64,000 nt of DNA, from contig NZ_FMTY01000008.1 in assembly GCF_900100625.1 (NCBI RefSeq), forward strand, positions 57,034 to 121,033, given 5' to 3'. Shown piece by piece: positions 41,733 through 49,384 of this stretch. The first letter of the stretch is position 1. Each line of letters opens with the position of its first letter. The notes under the pieces were generated by a model. The model made no database searches. It was not told the DNA's origin and saw nothing but the letters and a program-made list of their open reading frames with translations. The position numbers and the translations under genes are program-made. This DNA comes from Flavobacterium saliperosum (lineage in GTDB: Bacteria > Bacteroidota > Bacteroidia > Flavobacteriales > Flavobacteriaceae).

Positions 41733-41760
41733 ACGCAACCGTTATAAAGATTACGCATCT
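41733..41760 (+). promoter_or_regulatory. Bipartite promoter-like element of the first triplet
   Basis: ACGCAACC at 41733-41740, exactly 14 bases, GCATCT at 41755-41760. The same two words with the same spacing precede the second triplet (44575-44602). The rest of the 322-base gap 41481-41802 is very AT-rich and holds nothing else I can name apart from the hemH promoter. The AAC core and spacing suggest an ECF sigma promoter; this is inferred. Confidence 0.55.
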
Positions 41761-41820
41761 AAGGAGGAGTTAATCATTAAATAACAAAAACATAACCAAA
41801 AAATGATACTACTTGACATT

Positions 41821-42576
41821 ATGAAGAAACTTTACATTATGCCCCTTATCATACTGCTAAACTTTTCCCTTCATGCTCAGGTTTCCGGGGTTGGAATAGA
41901 AACATCCAATCCGCAGCAAAAATTACACATTGCTTCCCCTACCGGAACAATCCGTGTTGATGGTCTTAATTCGACAAACAACGTCTATAATGGCGGGGAA
42001 GCGGATCAAACTTATCCTGTCTATGTAGATTTCAATGGGGACTTGACCCTTAAAACTTCCGCATATCAAAACAGTGACGGAGGTGATGCTTTTTCGACTG
42101 GCGCCATTAATGGAACCGTATCCATAATCCCTATTGTTCAGACGGACGATGGTTATGAGACCGTAGAAATCAACTCCTATACTTTTACTGTTTCCCGAAA
42201 TACCATTTTGGAAGTGAAATACTCCATTAGTATTGAAGTCTTTCAAGATAATCTTTTTACCATCATTAAGGATCCCTATGCGAGAAACATTACTAATTTT
42301 TTTACCATAGACACTCCCACTTTATTGCCAACAACGCGACGCTATGCGCCAAGTTCGAAATGTTATTTTAACAGAAACGATGCGGCGACCAATCCGGCAG
42401 CTTTGCCTGATGCCGCAACCGGTTTCATTTATAACAGCGGTACCAGTTATTTAATGTTAACCCCTGGAACCCACACACTTCGATTCTATGGCACGGTGTG
42501 TTCAGGCACCAATAACCGCGCAACCTTCGTTAGATTTGCGGGTGGTCCTGACTCGATATTCTTACGTTTGTATTAA
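41821..42576 (+). CDS. Secreted triplet protein A (first operon)
   Basis: 251 residues. The signal peptide MKKLYIMPLIILLNFSLHAQ supports the ATG at 41821; an in-frame ATG at 41803 would add six residues. The conserved head is VGIETSNPQQKLHIAS, then GTIRVDGLN and NGGEADQTYPVYVDFNGDL. A beta-rich body follows with SRNTILEVKYSISIEVFQ, a middle ARNITNFFTID segment, and a C-terminal PGTHTLRFYG ... DSIFLRLY. It has no sorting domain and no enzyme motif. It is the first gene of the three-gene unit and clearly pairs with 44649-45398 in length and motifs. Function unknown. Confidence 0.8.
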   Translation: MKKLYIMPLIILLNFSLHAQVSGVGIETSNPQQKLHIASPTGTIRVDGLNSTNNVYNGGEADQTYPVYVDFNGDLTLKTSAYQNSDGGDAFSTGAINGTVSIIPIVQTDDGYETVEINSYTFTVSRNTILEVKYSISIEVFQDNLFTIIKDPYARNITNFFTIDTPTLLPTTRRYAPSSKCYFNRNDAATNPAALPDAATGFIYNSGTSYLMLTPGTHTLRFYGTVCSGTNNRATFVRFAGGPDSIFLRLY

Positions 42577-42589
42577 AAACCATCACACT

Positions 42590-43357
42590 ATGAAAAAAAA
42601 TATCACATATATATTGTTTTTGTTCAGTTGTTTGTCTTATTCTCAGGTTGGAATCGGAACAAGTAGTCCTCAACAAGATTTACATGTAGCAGGGACAACT
42701 TCCACAATACGTATTGAAAGTTTAAACAGTGTTAACCAACCTGCTTTGAACGACGGTGTTAAACTGGCACCGGTATACGCAAAACCTAATGGCGATTTAA
42801 CACTGAACCCACCGGGTTTTACAACCGGTGGAGGCGCAGGAACCAACGAACCGCTGAACTTCCTGATAAGTATCCCAAACTTCATTCCTAACGGGCCCTA
42901 TGGAGACGGAACGGTTGTGGCCAATCCGGTTGGTGTAACGAATGCGACGCAACAGATTGTTTCAGTACCTTTTAACAGTCCGCAAAATTCTTTAATTGAA
43001 GTGCGATATGCCATGACGATTGACCTTTCCGACCAGTTTTTACCTGCTCCGGCAGCCTCAACGTTTAATGACATATCCGCAAGAACCGTTCGTTGTTATT
43101 TTTATATTGACTTAAACAATGATGGTTTAGACCCCGTTGAGCTTTCAAAAGTATATGGACTTCATGGAGAAGCTTACACCTCCTTTTCTCAAGGGTCTGT
43201 AGGTTATGCCTTTATTCATGGTGTAGGTTATGGAAACATCCCTGCCGGCACCCACTCTTTGGTGTTTTTTGGAGAAACTTCAGATGGCAATAACCGGGAT
43301 ACCTATGTAGGTTTTGGAGGATCATCAGATTATTTAAAAATCCGTATTTACAATTAA
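42590..43357 (+). CDS. Secreted triplet protein B (first operon)
   Basis: 255 residues. Signal peptide MKKNITYILFLFSCLSYSQ; head VGIGTSSPQQDLHVAGTTST followed by IRIESLNSVN. Unlike A, it has a glycine-rich link (GGGAGTNEPLNFLISIPNFI) and a Ca-binding-looking YIDLNNDGLDPVE loop, before GVGYGNIPAGTHSLVFFG and the end SDYLKIRIYN. SLIEVRYAMTIDLS matches the ILEVKYS strand of A. It starts 13 bases after A. The counterpart in the second operon is 45404-46162, which shares IDLNNDGLDAVESSK and the KIRIYN end. Function unknown. Confidence 0.8.
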   Translation: MKKNITYILFLFSCLSYSQVGIGTSSPQQDLHVAGTTSTIRIESLNSVNQPALNDGVKLAPVYAKPNGDLTLNPPGFTTGGGAGTNEPLNFLISIPNFIPNGPYGDGTVVANPVGVTNATQQIVSVPFNSPQNSLIEVRYAMTIDLSDQFLPAPAASTFNDISARTVRCYFYIDLNNDGLDPVELSKVYGLHGEAYTSFSQGSVGYAFIHGVGYGNIPAGTHSLVFFGETSDGNNRDTYVGFGGSSDYLKIRIYN

Positions 43358-43364
43358 TATAGCT

Positions 43365-44186
43365 ATGAAAAATACTTTCACCATATCATCACTTGTTTTT
43401 ACGTTGTTTTCTTTTGCCCAAGTGGGTATTAACAACAGTAACCCTCAGGAAAAATTACACATCTCAGGATCAAATTCTACAATTAGAATTGAAGGATTAA
43501 ATGCTGCCAATAACGCTTTAAATTTAGGCCCCAATGAAAACACCCGTGTTTATGCCAATGGCAACGGGGATTTGGTGTTGAGCAGTGTCCCTACGAATAT
43601 AGCCATATTGTTTAATCCTGCGAATTATTTGGCCGACCCTTTGGATACTGGGGGTGCCGATTCAAATCAAGTCAATCAAACCGGAGTGGGCTCAGGTTAT
43701 TCTCAAGCCGGATGGCCAAGACAAACTGGTCCTGGACTGTCTACTTTTACCCTGACCAGACCGGCCATTGTTGAAATAAACTACGCCATTTCCTATGAAA
43801 TTAACAAGGCTGGCATCCCAATTGATGATTATCATGCCCGAACTGCTCAATTTTATTGCTATTTAAGACAAAACGGGCCGGCCGGAGCAATCGTTTCCAC
43901 GGATTATGACGGTAACCCGATTGATTTTGGTGGCAACGTAGGGGCTATGGGCTACAGTGGTAATTTTTACACCAACGGAAATAGCGCAGGTGCCGGTGGT
44001 GGGGAAGGGTACGACAAAAAATTCTATGCAACCGGTCATGATTACGTAAAATTAGGCCCTGGCACGTATTGTCCCATGTTCTCTGGAATTTTATTTGTTG
44101 CCAATACCGGAGGTACCGGTGCCGTAAAAATGCAAATGGGTGGAGGCGATGATGAAGTCTTGATTATTGCCCATTATTACAATTAG
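43365..44186 (+). CDS. Secreted triplet protein C (first operon)
   Basis: 273 residues. Signal peptide MKNTFTISSLVFTLFSFAQ; head VGINNSNPQEKLHISGSNST followed by IRIEGLNAANN. C-specific parts: NLGPNENTRVYANGNGDLVL, TNIAILFNPANYL, PAIVEINYAISYEI, a glycine-rich stretch (NGNSAGAGGGEGYDKK), DYVKLGPGTYCPMFSG and the end EVLIIAHYYN. The TYCPMFS cysteine is conserved in the second copy. It begins 7 bases after B and is followed by a terminator. The counterpart is 46175-46993. Function unknown. Confidence 0.8.
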   Translation: MKNTFTISSLVFTLFSFAQVGINNSNPQEKLHISGSNSTIRIEGLNAANNALNLGPNENTRVYANGNGDLVLSSVPTNIAILFNPANYLADPLDTGGADSNQVNQTGVGSGYSQAGWPRQTGPGLSTFTLTRPAIVEINYAISYEINKAGIPIDDYHARTAQFYCYLRQNGPAGAIVSTDYDGNPIDFGGNVGAMGYSGNFYTNGNSAGAGGGEGYDKKFYATGHDYVKLGPGTYCPMFSGILFVANTGGTGAVKMQMGGGDDEVLIIAHYYN

Positions 44187-44208
44187 AAAAAATAAATCAC
44201 AATATAAG

Positions 44209-44235
44209 AAAGCAACCTAACGGTTGCTTTTTTTT
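44209..44235 (+). terminator. Rho-independent terminator closing the first triplet
   Basis: A 9-bp stem AAAGCAACC / GGTTGCTTT (44209-44217 with 44222-44230), TAAC loop, T-run. It makes A-B-C a separate transcription unit. Confidence 0.88.
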
Positions 44236-44444
44236 ATGGCATGATCCCAGAATTGCATGATTTTATAACAAAAACCTGTTTTTACATAAAATACTGCCGA
44301 AACATGCAAATCTTAAAATATTCATATTTTTATGTTATAAAAAAGTGCCGCTAAAAAAGTTTTCCCCACAATATTTTTTTGAAATTTGCCTAACTCCCTT
44401 TAACGATAAGGCCTGGAAAAGATTATCACCAAAACAGCCTTAAA

Positions 44445-44479
44445 ATAACAAAAACAACCAATAAAGTTATTTTTGTTAT
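44445..44479. repeat. Inverted repeats in the 462-base gap before the second triplet
   Basis: ATAACAAAAACAAC (44445-44458) and GTTATTTTTGTTAT (44466-44479) pair with two mismatches. Further on, AACAACAAT pairs imperfectly with ATTGTTATT near 44519-44540. The gap 44236-44648 is otherwise AT-rich, with the bipartite element at 44575-44602 and no gene. Confidence 0.4.
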
Positions 44480-44574
44480 CTTTTCAATAAAAATCCAATA
44501 TTATTATTATATTTATACAACAACAATGATATTGTTATTGTTTTTACATTTTTTTAATATTTATTTAATACATA

Positions 44575-44602
44575 ACGCAACCACATGAGTTAATTTGCAT
44601 CT
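44575..44602 (+). promoter_or_regulatory. Bipartite promoter-like element of the second triplet
   Basis: ACGCAACC at 44575-44582, exactly 14 bases, GCATCT at 44597-44602; the same words and spacing as at 41733-41760, while the 14-base spacers differ in sequence. It lies 47 bases before the ATG. Confidence 0.55.
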
Positions 44603-44648
44603 TATAAAAACAAAAGCCCTCAATTACTAACCCAAATACCCAAAGAGC

Positions 44649-45398
44649 ATGAGAAATTCCTACTTAGTATCAGCATTGCTCCTTTGTAATTTCTTAACCG
44701 CACAAATAAGTGCCGTTGGAATAGGAACAACCAATCCTCAACAAAAACTTCACTTAGACAATAGTGTTGGTACACTCCGTGTTGAAAGCCTTGACAAGGA
44801 CAACAACGAATATAACGGAGGTAACGCTGTACCAGCAGGAACATTCCCTTTGTATGTTGACAGTGATGGGGTGTTAAGCCTAAAACTGGAAACGCTTTAC
44901 AATAGTGACGGTAGTGATGCCATAGACCATTTAAACATCCCAACATCGTCAATAACACTTCCAATTACGGATGCGGATGGTAAAGTGGAAGCTACATTTA
45001 AAAGCTACACCGTAACAGTGTCTAGACCAAGTATCTTAGAAGTCAAATATAGCGTAAGTTTTGAGGTGTATCAATTCGCAAGTCCTTTAACCAAAACAAG
45101 AGACGCTGCCGCAAGAAGAATAACCACTTTTTACTCCTTAAACGGAGGCGCCAGAAGATACGGTCAAACCTCTAGATGCTACATGAATAACAACATTAAT
45201 AATCCTGCCCCCCATTTAGCCGGAGAAGTTCTTGCTGCGGCAGGTCCTGCATACAACTCTACCACAACATATATACAAATTCCCGCAGGAACCCATACTT
45301 TAGATTTTAAAGCAGAAGTATCTACCAATTTGCCTTCTCTCGCAACCCACGTGAAATTAGCAATAGATACTGATTCAATATTCATGAGACTATACTAA
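44649..45398 (+). CDS. Secreted triplet protein A' (second operon)
   Basis: 249 residues. Signal peptide MRNSYLVSALLLCNFLTAQ; head VGIGTTNPQQKLHLDNSVGT followed by LRVESLDKDNN. Matches to A: YNGGNAVPAGTFPLYVDSDG, YNSDGSDAID, SRPSILEVKYSVSFEVYQ, RYGQTSRCYMNNN, IPAGTHTLDF and the end DSIFMRLY. It is therefore the positional counterpart of A rather than of B or C. Codons look more A-rich than in A. First gene of the second triplet. Function unknown. Confidence 0.8.
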   Translation: MRNSYLVSALLLCNFLTAQISAVGIGTTNPQQKLHLDNSVGTLRVESLDKDNNEYNGGNAVPAGTFPLYVDSDGVLSLKLETLYNSDGSDAIDHLNIPTSSITLPITDADGKVEATFKSYTVTVSRPSILEVKYSVSFEVYQFASPLTKTRDAAARRITTFYSLNGGARRYGQTSRCYMNNNINNPAPHLAGEVLAAAGPAYNSTTTYIQIPAGTHTLDFKAEVSTNLPSLATHVKLAIDTDSIFMRLY

Positions 45399-45403
45399 AT
45401 GCT

Positions 45404-46162
45404 ATGAAAAAACTATTACTCACCCTAATCTTTCCTTCAATGCTATGCGCACAAGTTGGAATAGGAACTACAAACCCGCTATCGGATTTACATATAGCAG
45501 GAGATACTTCCACAATTAGAATAGAAAGCTTAAATGCAGTAAACGACCCCGCAAACAACGATGGCATAAAACCTTCGCCCGCCTACGTAACAGCACTTGG
45601 AGACGTTACCCTAGATCCGAATATAGGAAATGGCATTGGAACAGGCGGAAACCTATCTCCTATAAATTTTTTGATGACCATTCCGAATTTTATTCCAGAC
45701 GGAGCAACAAATAAAGGTTCAATCATCAACAACACAACGCTTGAAACGAATAAAACCGGTTTGTTTTCTATAGTCCCATTCACATCACCCCAAGCGGCAT
45801 TAATTGAGGTAAAATACAGCGTTACAACAATTCTGTCAAGTACTGATTTGAATACGGTTATGACTCCATTTAATGACATTTCAACAAGAGCTATTAAATA
45901 TTATTTCAGCATTGACTTAAACAATGATGGTCTGGATGCAGTTGAGTCATCAAAAAAATATGGATTAAATGGACAATTTTACTCCTCGCACAGTCAAGGT
46001 ATATTAGGATATTCGTTTACAAACGGACACGGGTATACAAACATACCGCCAGGAAACCACTCACTTCACTTTTTTGCAGAAATAGTTGATGGCGAAACTA
46101 AGTTTACAAGCGTTGGTATTGGCGGATATTCGGACACGTTAAAAATTAGAATTTACAATTAA
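45404..46162 (+). CDS. Secreted triplet protein B' (second operon)
   Basis: 252 residues. Signal peptide MKKLLLTLIFPSMLCAQ; head VGIGTTNPLSDLHIAGDTST followed by IRIESLNAVNDPANNDGIKP. Matches to B: LSPINFLMTIPNFIPDG, SPQAALIEVKYSVT, TPFNDISTRAIKYYFSIDLN, NDGLDAVESSKKYGLNGQFY, GYTNIPPGNHSLHFFAE and the end DTLKIRIYN. It begins 5 bases after A'. The DLNNDGLD loop, present only in B and B', looks like a calcium-binding turn. Function unknown. Confidence 0.8.
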   Translation: MKKLLLTLIFPSMLCAQVGIGTTNPLSDLHIAGDTSTIRIESLNAVNDPANNDGIKPSPAYVTALGDVTLDPNIGNGIGTGGNLSPINFLMTIPNFIPDGATNKGSIINNTTLETNKTGLFSIVPFTSPQAALIEVKYSVTTILSSTDLNTVMTPFNDISTRAIKYYFSIDLNNDGLDAVESSKKYGLNGQFYSSHSQGILGYSFTNGHGYTNIPPGNHSLHFFAEIVDGETKFTSVGIGGYSDTLKIRIYN

Positions 46163-46174
46163 AAATTTGGCCCC

Positions 46175-46993
46175 ATGAAAAGATACCTATACCTCACAAT
46201 TTTGTTAATCCCAATTCTGTCCTCCGGTCAAGTTGGAATCAACACAACGTCTCCTCAACAAGGTGTGCATGTTGGCGGGTCATCATCAACCGTCAGAGTT
46301 GAAGGCTTAAGCTACCCCAACAATCCGAACAATTTAGGCCCAGGAAATACTTCAAGGGTTTTTGTGGATGCTAATGGTGATTTGATATTGGGCACTGCTC
46401 AAGCCAATATTGCCATACTTTTTGATTCAGAAAACTACTTAGACGACACTAGTAATCCCAGTGTAAATCAGATAACGCAACACGGCTATGGTGACGGATT
46501 TACATATGCCGGCATCCCAAGAGACATACCAAACTCCACATTTACCTTAACCGAGCCTGCTATTGTAGAGATAAATTATTCGGTATCATGGTTAATTGAG
46601 AAAAACGGAACCAACAGGGTTGGGGATGGAAACGCAAGAGCCATACAAACATTGATGTATTTTAGACAAGGAGACTATCTTGGACCGGTAGTCACCCATG
46701 ACTTGGATGGAAATCTCATCGGAGGATCTTTTGAAGTGAGTGCCGGATCCTCTCTTTTAGGAGGTGGCTTAGGCATATCGGGACAATATTACAACAACAA
46801 GCATACCTTAAAAGGCGAGTATGAGAATTTCCATAATTCGGGTACTGATTACGTAAAATTACCCCCAGGCACCTATTGCCCGATGTTTTCCGCTCAACTA
46901 GCGGTTTCGGACGCCAGTGCAGCGGGAGCAATGAAAATGTACGTAGGCACCGGAAAAGATGAAGTTCAAATAATCGCTCATTATTACAACTAA
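46175..46993 (+). CDS. Secreted triplet protein C' (second operon)
   Basis: 272 residues. Signal peptide MKRYLYLTILLIPILSSGQ; head VGINTTSPQQGVHVGGSSST followed by VRVEGLSYPNN. Matches to C: NNLGPGNTSRVFVDANGDLI, ANIAILFDSENYLDD, PAIVEINYSVSWLIEK, GTDYVKLPPGTYCPMFSAQL and the end EVQIIAHYYN. It begins 12 bases after B' and is closed by a terminator shared with the convergent AraC gene. Function unknown. Confidence 0.8.
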   Translation: MKRYLYLTILLIPILSSGQVGINTTSPQQGVHVGGSSSTVRVEGLSYPNNPNNLGPGNTSRVFVDANGDLILGTAQANIAILFDSENYLDDTSNPSVNQITQHGYGDGFTYAGIPRDIPNSTFTLTEPAIVEINYSVSWLIEKNGTNRVGDGNARAIQTLMYFRQGDYLGPVVTHDLDGNLIGGSFEVSAGSSLLGGGLGISGQYYNNKHTLKGEYENFHNSGTDYVKLPPGTYCPMFSAQLAVSDASAAGAMKMYVGTGKDEVQIIAHYYN

Positions 46994-46997
46994 ATAA

Positions 46998-47021
46998 AAA
47001 AACCACCTTACGGTGGTTTTT
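46998..47021. terminator. Bidirectional Rho-independent terminator
   Basis: A 10-bp stem AAAAACCACC / GGTGGTTTTT (46998-47007 with 47012-47021), TTAC loop. It ends the second triplet on the plus strand and the AraC-family gene on the minus strand. Confidence 0.88.
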
Positions 47022-47026
47022 TTTTA

Positions 47027-47893
47027 TCAAACACTCTTTTCGAGCAAATATTTCTTCGGAGTGGTCCCGTATTTTTTCTTAAATGCCGCAATAAAATGAC
47101 TCGCCGTACTGTATCCTATTTTTAATCCGGCTTCATTCACATTATAAGAACCGGAATCCAAAAGGCGGCGTGCGTATTCCATTTTGTAATCAAACAAAAA
47201 GCCATATACGGTATCGCCATAAATTTGTTTGAACCCCATTTTTAATTTTTTCAGATTCAATCCCACCTGATCAGCCAACTCCTGTAATCCAGGTGGTTCT
47301 GCCATATTATTGATTATAATTTGCTTTGCCTTTTTAAGTTTCAGAACATTTTCCTCGTCAATTAGAAACGGACACTGTTCGGCGTTAGGGTCTTCATTCC
47401 GATTAAAAAACAAACTCAGCAATTCATAACCTTTTCCTTTATAGTACATGTTTTTTATAGACGGATTCAGCGAATAATGAAACATCTGATTCAGAACAAT
47501 AGCCATGGACGGACTGATATTTTCCTCTCCGTAATATTTCTTATCCCGATTCTCATCGCTCAAAAACGGAATGTGCTCCGCCTGCTCAGTAAACAATCCA
47601 TGGAATTTCTTTATGGAAACCAAAACCGAAATTACCCAGGACTTGGGCGCAATTTCCATCTGTAATGGCAATTCCTTTTGCGGATTATACAGCAAAAGCG
47701 ATTTCTCTTCCTTCAATTCCAACGCATAATTTCCCTGATTGAAAATAAATTTCGCATTGCCTTTCAGTCCAAAATGAAACTGTATAAGTCCCATATTCAC
47801 AGGACGTTCGAAACGAACAACTTCCTCAGAATCATTCTGAAAACGAAGCAATATGAAATCTTCTTCAATTTTTATCTCTTCCATAGAACCCAT
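47027..47893 (-). CDS. AraC-family transcriptional regulator next to the heme genes
   Basis: 288 residues from the ATG at 47893. The N-terminal about 170 residues are a cupin-like sensor region (MGLIQFHFGLKGNAKFIFNQ; EEKSLLLYNPQKELPLQMEI). The C-terminal AraC domain has two helix-turn-helix units: LQELADQVGLNLKKLKMGFK and VNEAGLKIGYSTASHFIAAF, then KKKYGTTPKKYL. I recognise closely similar proteins before hemA in Flavobacterium. A start at 47950 would add 19 residues but would lie within the inverted repeat at 47936-47960, so 47893 is preferred. It probably controls the divergent hem operon; the effector is unknown. Confidence 0.92.
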   Translation of the reverse strand: MGSMEEIKIEEDFILLRFQNDSEEVVRFERPVNMGLIQFHFGLKGNAKFIFNQGNYALELKEEKSLLLYNPQKELPLQMEIAPKSWVISVLVSIKKFHGLFTEQAEHIPFLSDENRDKKYYGEENISPSMAIVLNQMFHYSLNPSIKNMYYKGKGYELLSLFFNRNEDPNAEQCPFLIDEENVLKLKKAKQIIINNMAEPPGLQELADQVGLNLKKLKMGFKQIYGDTVYGFLFDYKMEYARRLLDSGSYNVNEAGLKIGYSTASHFIAAFKKKYGTTPKKYLLEKSV

Positions 47894-47935
47894 AGCGGTA
47901 TTTTTTCGTAAGTATCTCTGAAAAAGGTTTGCTAA

Positions 47936-47960
47936 TTTATTTAGAATCACTCTAAATAAA
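47936..47960. promoter_or_regulatory. Perfect 10-bp inverted repeat upstream of the AraC gene (operator candidate)
   Basis: Arms TTTATTTAGA (47936-47945) and TCTAAATAAA (47951-47960) are exact reverse complements with a 5-base spacer. The core has a 19-bp Fur-box-like layout (9-1-9 halves ATTTAGAAT and ACTCTAAAT, one mismatch). The right arm recurs exactly at feoA (23779-23788). Iron-dependent control is inferred. Confidence 0.5.
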
Positions 47961-47998
47961 ACCGTTCAGAAAGCTTGATTTATATACAAATTTAAAGA

Positions 47999-48069
47999 AA
48001 TAACGCTAAAGAAACATTTAAAGGACAAAAAAATCTCTTAGCGACACAAAAAGTCCTTCCAGCGTTATT
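47999..48069. promoter_or_regulatory. Nested inverted repeats between the AraC gene and hemA
   Basis: Outer arms AATAACGCT (47999-48007) and AGCGTTATT (48061-48069) are exact; inner arms AAGGAC (48021-48026) and GTCCTT (48053-48058) are exact. The block ends 20 bases before the hemA -7 element, a good position for an activator site. Function inferred. Confidence 0.4.
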
Positions 48070-48088
48070 TTAATAAACTGGTTAATAA

Positions 48089-48096
48089 TACATTTG
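48089..48096 (+). promoter_or_regulatory. -7 element for the hemACDEFB operon
   Basis: TACATTTG matches TAnnTTTG, 28 bases before the hemA ATG. Confidence 0.55.
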
Positions 48097-48124
48097 TTTA
48101 ACTTTTAGTAAAAAGTGAAAAAGC

Positions 48125-49384
48125 ATGGAAAATAATATACCGTCAAAGCCTGCTTCATTCTATGTTGTTGGATTGAGCTATAAGAAAGCAGACGCCGAGA
48201 TCAGAGGGAAATTTAGCCTGGACAACGAAGCTAAAGAGAACTTACTACTGCAAGCCAAAAAAGAAGGAATCGAAAGTTTAATCGTTACCTCAACGTGCAA
48301 CAGAACCGAAATTTACGGCTTTGCACAACATCCTTTTCAGTTAATCAAACTGATGTGTGAAAACAGTCAGGGTACCATTGAAGAATTTCAGAAAGTGGCC
48401 TATGTATACAAAAACACGGAAGCCATTGGTCATATGTTCCGCGTTGGAACCGGTTTGGACAGTCAGATTTTAGGCGATTTTGAAATCATCAGTCAGATAA
48501 AAACCAGTTTTGTAGCCAGCAAAAGCCACGGCTTAACCAATAATTATCTGGAGCGTTTGTGTAATGCCGTAATTCAGGCCAGCAAACGCATTAAAAACGA
48601 AACCGAAATTTCATCGGGTGCCACTTCGGTTTCCTTTGCGGCGGTTCGTTACATTTTCAATAATGTGGAAGACATTTCCAATAAAAATATCTTATTGTTC
48701 GGTACCGGTAAAATCGGAAGAAACACTTGTGAAAATCTGGTAAAGCACACCAAACACGAACAAATTACCCTAATCAACAGAACCAAAGACAAAGCCGAGA
48801 AACTGGCCCGTAAACTGGATTTACTCGTAAAAGATTATGCCGATTTACAATTGGAAATTCAAAAAGCAGATGTATTGGTAGTAGCCACAGGCGCACAAAA
48901 CCCAACCATCGACAAAGCGATTCTGAATTTAAAAAAACCTTTGCTGATTCTGGATTTATCGATTCCGAAAAACGTAAACGAAAACGTTCAGGAGTTGGAT
49001 AACGTTACCCTGATTCATATGGATCATTTATCGCAAATGACCGATGAAACACTGGAAAATCGTAAAAAACACATTCCTGCTGCCGAAGCCATCATTGAAG
49101 AAATCAAAGACGAGTTCATCAGCTGGACCAAGGCCCGTAAATTCGCCCCAACGATTCACGCCTTAAAAGAAAAACTGAATTCCATTAAAACCAACGAGCT
49201 GAATTTCCAACGCAAGAAAATCAATAATTTTGACGAAGAGCAGGCGGAAATCATCAGCAACCGTATCATTCAGAAAATCACAAACCATTTTGCCAATCAT
49301 CTGAAAGACGACAACACCATGGTCGATGAAAGTATCGAGTGGATTGAGAAAATCTTTCAGATAGAAACTGTTAAAAATGACTAA
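48125..49384 (+). CDS. hemA: Glutamyl-tRNA reductase
   Basis: 419 residues. The catalytic Cys is C58 in VTSTCNRTEIYGF. The substrate-channel region is HMFRVGTGLDSQILGDFEII, followed by the NADPH-binding motif LFGTGKIGRNTCENLV and a C-terminal dimerisation helix region. It reduces glutamyl-tRNA(Glu) to glutamate-1-semialdehyde, the first committed step of the C5 route to heme. Heme made from glutamate is expected in this group, and the next enzyme (hemL) is not in the window. It is the first gene of the plus-strand heme operon and overlaps hemC by 8 bases. Confidence 0.97.
   Translation: MENNIPSKPASFYVVGLSYKKADAEIRGKFSLDNEAKENLLLQAKKEGIESLIVTSTCNRTEIYGFAQHPFQLIKLMCENSQGTIEEFQKVAYVYKNTEAIGHMFRVGTGLDSQILGDFEIISQIKTSFVASKSHGLTNNYLERLCNAVIQASKRIKNETEISSGATSVSFAAVRYIFNNVEDISNKNILLFGTGKIGRNTCENLVKHTKHEQITLINRTKDKAEKLARKLDLLVKDYADLQLEIQKADVLVVATGAQNPTIDKAILNLKKPLLILDLSIPKNVNENVQELDNVTLIHMDHLSQMTDETLENRKKHIPAAEAIIEEIKDEFISWTKARKFAPTIHALKEKLNSIKTNELNFQRKKINNFDEEQAEIISNRIIQKITNHFANHLKDDNTMVDESIEWIEKIFQIETVKND

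Noticed and set aside
41761..41769. AAGGAGGAG, a textbook Shine-Dalgarno-like sequence before triplet gene A
   Set aside because: It lies 34 bases before the nearest ATG, too far for initiation. It directly follows the GCATCT word and would coincide with the expected transcription start, and Bacteroidetes seldom use Shine-Dalgarno pairing.
41821..46993. The triplet proteins as type IX secretion cargo
   Set aside because: None of the six ends with a type A or B sorting domain; they stop at the conserved (R)LY, RIYN or HYYN end, so only Sec export is supported.
41821..46993. Phase-variable inversion between the two triplets by the recombinase-annotated gene at 1-1411
   Set aside because: Both triplets lie in the same orientation, no inverted recombination sites were seen around the promoters, and that protein looks like a membrane protein.
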